DNA of 64,000 bases. Origin: Halichoerus grypus (taxonomy: Eukaryota > Chordata > Mammalia > Carnivora > Phocidae). A model generated the notes under the pieces. The model worked only from the letters and a program-made list of their open reading frames with translations. It did not search any database and was not told the origin of the DNA. Positions 56,501-64,000 of the stretch are shown piece by piece (position 1 is the stretch's first letter; the number at the start of each line of letters is the position of its first letter). The position numbers and the translations under genes are program-made. The stretch spans positions 108,470,389 to 108,534,388 of the forward strand of contig NC_135716.1 in NCBI RefSeq assembly GCF_964656455.1, written 5' to 3'.

Positions 56501-58579
56501 GAATATTCCTGACCCCAGGTGGTGTTTTCTCAGTCTGTGTTTGGAGACTGATCCTAGAGAGGCCTCATCTACAGCCTACAGGAAAGCCTAAAGGCCATTT
56601 AGTGAACAGTCTAGTAAGAGAAGGAGGCATTTTAATTTTTTTCTTACTTTTCGCAGGTGGAAAAATTCAGGGCACATATTGAAATGTAGTTACAACTACT
56701 TTTAATCTTATTTATACATAAAGAGATGTTTCTCTCTAATTCTCCCTAATTCATACACAGAAATAAAAGCAAAACAACAGGATACTCCAAAAAGGAGGGG
56801 AGGTTTAAATAAGTGTTTTGCAGAAGTCATTTAGTCAGCTGCTGTGGAAAGGTCAAATGTTGGGACTAGTAAGAGCAGTGGTCCCAAAGTTTGTCTCATC
56901 CTCATACGGCGTTTCCCACAGGTGTCCTATAAGACTCATCTGACTTTGTGCTTTGTAAAATGATGTAAACACACATTTTACACACACATACATGCACTTA
57001 TTTGTGTATGTATTACACACATATGACTGGAAAACTAGGTCTCAAAAAGTAAAGGTAGTTATCGATTAGTATGGAAATCACGGGTGGTTTCCCACCGTCT
57101 GTGCTGCACCAAACTGGATCCTGGAGCCACTGTGGGGAACTACACAAATGTGGACTTGCCCTGCACTCGAATTTTCTAGATACTATACTATAAACATGAA
57201 TTAATTTTGAAATAAGACAAGGCTGATAAAAGTTAACACTTTAAAAGAATCTATCAGATATGAATGAAGCTATGAATGGAAAAACATAATTTGTTTTAAT
57301 TGCAGCTATTTCACTGACAATATTAAAATTGCATCATTTAAGATGTTACTAATATGGTTAAGTAAATTCTTTTGCTGAGATCATTGTAGCCATTTAAAAA
57401 GAGAGTATTGAGGATATGGAGGGTAAAACAGACTTTTGTCCACAGCTTCTCTTTGTCTTGGGACAGGGGACAGCCTGGGGATGGAGATAAACTAAGCAGA
57501 GCTGTGTGAAATCAGCCAGCTGGATTTTGGTCTTTGTAGCCCTCTCCTGCTTGTCCTCTCCATCAGGGTCACATTGTCCAAATTCACATCCTCAAGGTCT
57601 TTTTACCGTGACAGTCATTCTCCCTTGCCCTGACTCTTCTGTCCTCCGATTCCCATCACAACCACCCTGCACATTGAAACAAAAATAATCCTAAGGTTAT
57701 CTGTTGTTTTTACTAAAACTCATTTACATGGAAGTTTCAGCCCCTCACCTGTGGATGTGTAATTTCAAGGTTTCTTAATCTCTTTGATTGGGACTTCTTA
57801 AATCCTAAAACCATCCATGGCAACTTCATAGGCACCCAGTCAGGTGCTCTCCATCCAAGCAGACCCCATCTGCAGGAGTAACCTGTAGGATGCTTTTATT
57901 TTGTCTCCAATACTTGTTGTACTATGTTGTGTCTCCCTTTGCCATGTCTTGGTTTGGGTAGAAACTCAGAGATAAGTTTCAGCAGATGGATATATTCCCC
58001 CCCCCTTTTTTTTTTTAGTATCCTACTGAAAAAGAGGCATGTTTGAGATAGGGCATTGCTAGATTCACTGTGGGACTACTCCAGGAAGAGAGAGACCCTC
58101 TGTTGTTCTCTCTTCTAATAGGACAATTGTACACATGGCTTTACAGGGGTGAATAAACATCTGGGGCTCAGGCACCAAGCTTAGCTTTGGTGGCAGGTGT
58201 TTAGGAGAATGTTGGAAAATGCCAGCTCTCTGCATCTGGAGACCGTGGTCCCATGAGAAGTTGAGTTGGAAGGCAGCTTTTCCTTGGGGAGGGGAGAGGG
58301 GAAACCCCAGTACCTGTTAGCTCATTATTATCAGGCAACCTCGAGACAGCTTGCAGGATAATTTGAATTACTGAACACGCCTGCTTGTCTTCACAAAAGC
58401 TCTTCCTCTCATCAGAGCTCAGGCCTCACTCCTAGCTCAAGGGTTTGTAACAGGGAGCAGAGCACAGGCTATTCTCATACTCCTGCAGCTTGTCTGTCTT
58501 AAGGCCTTCAATCCTCAGGTAGTTGAAGCTAAGGTTGGATGAAGAAGGGGGTTAAAAAGACTTTTTTCTTAACTGATGC
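56501..58579. other. Unassigned non-coding stretch
   Basis: Contains CA-rich ACACACATTTTACACACACATACATG (56970) and a C9T11 tract at 57997-58016. The frame 57506-57688 looks signal-peptide-like but starts from GTG and is unsupported. Confidence 0.5.
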
Positions 58580-58595
58580 TGCTCTGAGATTTTAT

Positions 58596-58823
58596 TTTAT
58601 TTATTTTTAAAGATTTGTTTATTTATTTTATAGAGAGAGAGTGTGCATGTACACGATTGTGCTGGCAGAGGGTGGGGTGTTGCAGGCAGAGGAAGAAGGA
58701 GAGGAGCAGACTCCCCTCTGAGCATGGAGCCTGAACTGGGGCTCAATCCCAGGACCCTGAGATCATGACCTGAGCCGAAATCAAGAGTCAGACGCTTAAC
58801 TGACTGAGCCACCCAGGCGCCCC
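58596..58823 (-). mobile_element. CAN-SINE, older
   Basis: The head ends CAGGCGCCCC at 58823. The duplication TGCTCTGAGATTTTA is at 58580-58594 and 58825-58839. The middle (GTGTGCATGTACACGATTG) is diverged and contains a palindromic TGCATGTACA. Confidence 0.94.
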
Positions 58824-58839
58824 ATGCTCTGAGATTTTA

Positions 58840-61584
58840 ATTGGCTGACGATGCCTGGTACATGACAGACATTTAGTGCTGGCTCCTTGTAGGGGCATAA
58901 GATGTGCTCCCACATGGCCTCTTCTTGGCATCCTCCTTAGTCTTGACCACTCGATGTGTACCCACTTTAGTCTCTTGCCTGTCAGTAGCATTTGTGGGCA
59001 TGGTACCAGCAAAATAGCTCAAGCCTGACTATTGATCCTCAGGAAATTTATTCACCCAACTCATCTGTGTGTTCATGCCAAACACAGAGTACAGCCTTCC
59101 CACACTGCCCCCTCACGTTGCTGGTCTTTTCTCTCCAACTTCTCCCTTGCTCAAATACACACAGAAGTGTGATTAGAAAATCCATTACATAAGCAGACAT
59201 TCAAGTGAGAAATGAGGTATTCCTTCTCCCTTAAGATGGCCTGCTGCAGCTCAGTCCCTGGGATTGTGTCTCTTAGAATGCATCCCCTTTCTTGGAGAAG
59301 GAACATACTCCATCTCTGCCTACACAGAGATGTGAAGGGAAAAGCCACAGCCCTGTTCCTCTACCTGCTAATTTTGTCTTGCCTAATATGGCTAGGAGCT
59401 CAAATTGAGGCCCTTTTGAATTTTCCCCCACCTGGGCTGTCTGTGGTCCACTCTGTGCATGCAGGGCCCAGGGGCCCTGTCAGGGGCCACAGTCAGGGGC
59501 TGTGGCAGGTTTTATACACAGAATCAGGGTCTCTCCTGCTCCAGCTCTCTCCTTTTAAGGATACACTCTCAATTGCCAGCAGCACGAGTTGCCCTAGACT
59601 CTGTGCTCTTCAGGTCAGAAAGATGGCCAGTTTCTATCGGAACTTCAGCATGTGCACCCACCATAGACCACACTTGGGTGAAAACTGCAGAAATGGGAAA
59701 AAGTACCCTATGTGGTGTCATTTTTAGTTTTGGCTCCCTCCCCAAAATCTGTTACTTTTGTTCAGTCTCCAGTGCCTTCGCATATTTCTTTTTTGCAATT
59801 TTTGTTCAGAGTTTATAGTTGTTATCTATGAGAAGATTGATCCTCTGGGAACTTACTTTGTCTTACCCAAACAAAACTGCCCTTATCCCTCTTATATTCC
59901 CTACACCACCTACTGCAGTGCTTTGTACCTGGTGGGGAATCAACCAATCTGTTTAATGAAGGATTAATGAAATGGCATTGCTCTCCTTCCCTCTCTTTCA
60001 CATTGTTCTTATTACACCTTTGCTTCCATAGGTACGGTCCACCAACTGTGGCTTAGAATTTCTATTAACTGAAACTCTCCAATACTCAGGATACCTGGGA
60101 GAACCCAGCAGGGAGTGAGAAAGATAAAGAAGCTTTTTCTGCCTTTGAAGAGCTGGTGATCTCGGGTGGCCCTCTGAATATACAAAGGAAGGGCTAAGGT
60201 AGGCCTGGCAAAGTGGAACCCAGAACCAGGGCCCAGTCCTAGAGGTTAAAGGCAAAGAGAAACAGGTCTTATAGCCTGGGCAGTGAAGAATCTTGTTGTT
60301 TTGCAAAGCATGGTAGTATTATGCATGGTTAGAGAATGTAATAAGAGGAAAAGATGGGAGATTGAGGTGAGCCAAGTCTGTCTCTGGGTATTTTTACACC
60401 CTTGTAACTTTAGTCTCTTCTCCAAGTCTCCATTTCTCCTTTTAAATGTTTTCCTCTTCCCGATTCAAGTAATACCCGAAAGCTTCTCCAAATCCTAAAT
60501 GGCACTTTCCCCAGGAACATTCCTTTGAAAATCTTAACCTCTTCAGAACCCTTTTTTCACCTGTGGAGTTTTCATTTTTTTTTCTTTACTTTTTTCAGCT
60601 AAATTGGAAAAATATTTTATTATGGTTGTTGTCATTTGTGTGTTTTCTGTTCCAGATAATAATAGTAATTCATATTTTTTAAGGGAAAATTTGAAATTAT
60701 TGTCATGTGTGAGGAAAAGAATAAAAATGCTTCAGACCTTGGAACTCAGTTGATCACTGCTATCATTTGAATGTCTATCATAAGTACTTTTTCGATTAAA
60801 ATGATTTTTACAGTACAACAATATTATTTTACTTGATTTTTTCCCATCTCATGCCACATCATGAACATGTCTTAGAGCTTTATTTAGTCTCAAAAAGCAA
60901 GATTTTAAAGTCAGTTTGGTTTTTTTATTTTATTGTACCAGGAGGAGTGTAAACATATGTCAGATAGCTTCAGCAAAGTATGCCCTGATTTGAAGAAAGT
61001 CAAGAAGTGAAGAAAAGATGCTCATGATTTTGGCCAGCTTAAATTCAGCTTGGGCTAAGGAGAAGTCCTAACTTATTCCCAAATTGAGTAGTTATATCTA
61101 TTGAAAGAAACCGGATGGTTAATTATTCAGGAATAATATTTACTGAACGTTATCAAGACTATAATGCCAAAACAAGATACATTGTTTTAACCATAGATTT
61201 CATGGTCAGAGGTGGAGGTTCCATATACCTAAATTCTTTGTAGATTGGTCTTGCTGAATTACAGAATTTGACTAGGGAACACAGGGTTATAGAGGCTCAT
61301 ATTTAAGCTAGTTAGTTTTGAAAAGAAAGAGATGTACATTATTAGAAGAAAGATATTCTGGAATTCTGTTGCAATTAACAACATTCTTGTCTAAGCCTCA
61401 AGTGTCTTATGTGGGGATAAAAATAGTTAATAAACATAGTAGTAATGTAATAATACATGCAGCTACTCTGTTCCAGAAAGCATAGAGGAATAAACCCAGG
61501 GTGAAATCAATGCTCTCCCATAAATAACTTCATCATTCGTATTCTTACTTCAAATATCACCTCAGATGATGACAATGATGAGAT
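58840..61584. other. Unassigned, locally GC-richer stretch
   Basis: 59040-60300 is the least AT-rich part of the window. It contains the longest open frame, 59212-59727 (171 codons), treated under findings. 60640-60900 has an old LINE-like texture but was not identified. Confidence 0.45.
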
Positions 61585-61860
61585 TAATAGCTAACTTTCA
61601 ATGAGCACTTACTCTATGCCAGAAAATATTCTAACCACTTCAGATATATCAACTATTAAGTCCTCTAAATTGCCCTTTAAGACAGATGCTTTAATTAGCA
61701 TCACCTTATAGCTGAGAAGACTGACACACAGAGATGTTAAGGAAATTGTCCACTGTCACCTATTTGAACCGAAGGAGCCAAGATTTGAACCCAGGGAGAG
61801 GGACCCTAAAGGCAGTACTCCTAACTTGAGGCTTATCATTGTGCTATTCTTAGCATATTA
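61585..61860 (-). repeat. MIR, full length
   Basis: ATTAATAGCTAACTTTCAATGAGCACTTACTCTATGCC, TTATAGCTGAGAAGACTGACACACAGAG, GCCAAGATTTGAACCCAGG match antisense MIR. Confidence 0.88.
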
Positions 61861-61924
61861 ATCAGTATTGTGGTTGGCTTAATTCTAAGGAATGCATTAA
61901 TTAATTTTCTCAAATAAACCTTTA

Positions 61925-62115
61925 TAATGCCTGTCATTTATAAGGCATCGTGTAGCGTTTGAAATATTTTTGCACACACTGCTTCATTCAATCCACACAA
62001 ACACTTCCTATGTTTAACAGAAGAGGAATATAGACCTCAGATGAGTCCAGTAACTTGTCATTAATTATGCTACTAAAAGGGACAGACTGAAGAAAAAAGC
62101 GAGTGACTATTGACA
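61925..62115 (-). repeat. Second MIR, same orientation
   Basis: GCCTGTCATTTATAAGGCATCGTGTAGCG, CACTGCTTCATTCAATCCACACAAAC, AGACCTCAGATGAGTCCAGTAACTTGTC keep antisense MIR order. Confidence 0.65.
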
Positions 62116-62390
62116 GGGTTTCTAACTTCTTCACTGCCCTTGTCAGCCATGGAGGCATCAAATGGACATTATGCTAATGATTCAAGTAGGGCCCAAGACA
62201 GAGATTTTGTCAGCATTGAAATCTCATTACAAATCTAGGAAACATCATTGCAATCAACATTAGTAAAAATTATGACATCTCTGAAGACCAGTGCTTCAGG
62301 TAAAACGTGGTCCTTCCTGCTTTTACTGCTTTAGAACAAATGCTACATATGGCAATCAGCATCTTTTTGATGTGAAGAATAGCATCAGTA
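62116..62390. other. Short unassigned stretch
   Basis: No repeat or coding signal recognised between the MIR pair and the SINE. Confidence 0.5.
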
Positions 62391-62406
62391 AGACTGAGAT
62401 AAGGTT

Positions 62407-62614
62407 GGGGCGCTTGGGTGGCACAGTCAGTTAAGTGTCCGACTTTTGATTTTGGCTCAGGTCATGATCTCAGGGTTGTGAGTTCGAGCCCCATGTTGGG
62501 TTCTGCCCTGGGCTAGGAGCCTGCTTAAGACTCTGTCTCTTTCTCTCCCTCTGCCCTCTCCCCCGACCATTCTCTCTCTCTCTCTCTCTCTCTCTAAAAA
62601 AAAAAAAAAAAAAA
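62407..62614 (+). mobile_element. CAN-SINE with expanded (TC)n
   Basis: The head is GGGGCGCTTGGGTGGCACAG. The body ends in a (TC)n run at 62571-62595 followed by A19. Duplication AGACTGAGATAAGGT (62391) / AGACTGAGACAGGGT (62614). Confidence 0.95.
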
Positions 62615-62628
62615 GACTGAGACAGGGT

Positions 62629-64000
62629 CAATCGTGTTGATAGACTATTGGAGAGGTCAGACAAGCCAGAGTGGGTTGTTTCTCTCTAAGTTCACCTTCT
62701 GGATCATTTTGCTAACAAATTTGAGAAATCACCAGAGGTGAGCATAGACTATGAAACCCTTGCTTGAAGCTATTGACTGTAGATGGCAGCCATATCTCTG
62801 AAGAAGGAATACCTTTCTTAAAAGGGAACATGTTTCCCCTTTACATACTACCTTGGGGAAGCTCAAAGCCTCTGGCTAACCTCCTGCTGGGAAGACCTCA
62901 GAAACTGCAGGTGATAAAAGAAAAAAATTTGCGCACAGTCTGGCAGTCCACTTTTATAGATAACATTTCATGATATCCAGTTATGACAGACAAGAAAAAG
63001 ACCACAAATTCTATGGTAAGTGAAAAAAATCTCCCCACATACATTGAGATTGTATTCCTATAAATATTGTTATAAATACTGCAAATGACATACAAGGGCT
63101 TATAGAATGATCTACCTTCTGAATGAAAATCCCAACAAAATCATCTATTTTTGTCTAAGTACCATGCTGGATTCTGAGGGTTTTTTTTTTTTTTTTTGCT
63201 AAATCCAAAAGGAGACTGGCAGGTGTGTTGATGAGTCATTATATGTAAATATGTTGCAAGCTTATTGACAGAAGAGGATGAGGCTAGACATAGAGTGTTA
63301 TCTTAGGAGGGGGATTTCCTTCTTCTTTATTATTGCTGTTATTAATAAATCGTGCTTCATTGTCTGCCTCCAGAGGTGACTCATACTCAAGGGAAATGAG
63401 CAGAATTCAAAGAACTGAAAAACAGAGAGAGAAACCCTTTTCCTTGAATCTTCATGAGGGGCATCTTTGCCAGCTAGTCTGCTGAAGCTGCCATACAGAG
63501 TACTACTGCTTCCACCAAGCACTGCTTTTTCCCCCTCTCTCTTTGTGCATGAGGTGGGCAGGATTCTTTATTTCCTACATCATGTTCGGCTGCCTCAGAG
63601 ATTCTGCAAAGACAGATGTCTTTAGAAAGTTAATGAATGAGGAACGTGCTGGTGGGCTGTTTACTGTAGAGGGAGGCGGAGTTACAGAAAGTTGGACCCC
63701 AGTGTCTAAGGCTGGCAATGCCGAGCAGCTCCGCACATGGTTACCACCACTGATTTCCTTTTCATTGCATGGCACTGACAGGTTATGATAGCAAAGCCAT
63801 TTATCTTAAGTTAATAAATCAGAAGGAGGTTAAAAAAAATGGCTGTCTGAGATGCTTCATGCAGCAGCTTTGGGATGTCAAAGGACACAGCAGTTTTTGC
63901 TTGATCCTGATTTGAGCTTAAGAGGAAAATTATTTATCTTCAAGTTGTTAATTAAGAAAGAAAAGGAATACCCTTTGTTTGACTGTTCTATCGCACCCAG
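62629..64000. other. Unassigned right edge, partly complex sequence
   Basis: T-run at 63181-63197. From 63540 to 64000 the sequence is complex, with no repeat recognised. Overlapping frames 63543-63788 (+) and 63575-63775 (-) have no recognised domain. Confidence 0.45.

Noticed and set aside
57506..57688. Signal-peptide-like 60-codon frame
   Set aside because: It begins with GTG, not ATG, and nothing downstream resembles a known secreted protein.
1..64000. CRISPR array, operon or bacterial-type mobile system
   Set aside because: The dispersed repeats are mammalian retroposons with poly(A) tails and target duplications. Nothing prokaryotic is present.

Overview
This is a mammalian nuclear window with no protein-coding exon or RNA gene that I can support. 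It reads as intergenic or deep-intronic DNA. The organism is a caniform carnivore: I count 22 copies of the tRNA-Lys-derived CAN-SINE. The youngest copies have a head close to GGGGCGCCTGGGTGGCTCAG, a CT-rich body (TGCTTGTGTTCCCTCTC) and an AAATAAATAAAATCTT tail. As I remember the families, that pattern fits arctoids (bears, seals, mustelids) better than the dog SINEC_Cf or the cat version. The arctoid call is inference from memory.

Layout: 1-170 is the end of an L1 fragment, followed by a 371-bp foldback element. From 2.5 to 34.2 kb the window is SINE-rich (16 of the 22 copies) and carries most of the older repeats: MaLR/ERVL-type LTRs at 2.8, 17.3, 19.6, 22.2, 25.3 and 30.9 kb, a HAL1/L1 ORF1-like stretch at 8.0-9.1 kb, and a long ancient L1 at 22.5-26.8 kb. 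That L1 reads in order from the ORF1 side into the ORF2 reverse-transcriptase region and is broken by three SINEs and one solo LTR. There is also a MER20-type hAT element at 29.4 kb and many L2 and MIR fossils.

From 34.2 to 64 kb there are only six SINEs, separated by gaps of 6.5, 7.0 and 6.9 kb. MIR and L2 fossils dominate 34.6-41.2 kb. Long stretches near 37.6-40.2 and 42.5-47.9 kb hold no repeat I recognise and look like candidate conserved non-coding DNA. A long antisense L2 lies at 52.2-54.6 kb. The last 9 kb is mostly unassigned, with two MIRs and one SINE.

No genes act together here. What can be read is insertion history (target-site duplications, nesting, a 5'-inverted L1, a poly(A)-only insertion, a head-only SINE) and a set of candidate regulatory blocks that need alignment to other mammals. 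Family names come from remembered consensus sequences and edges of old repeats are approximate.
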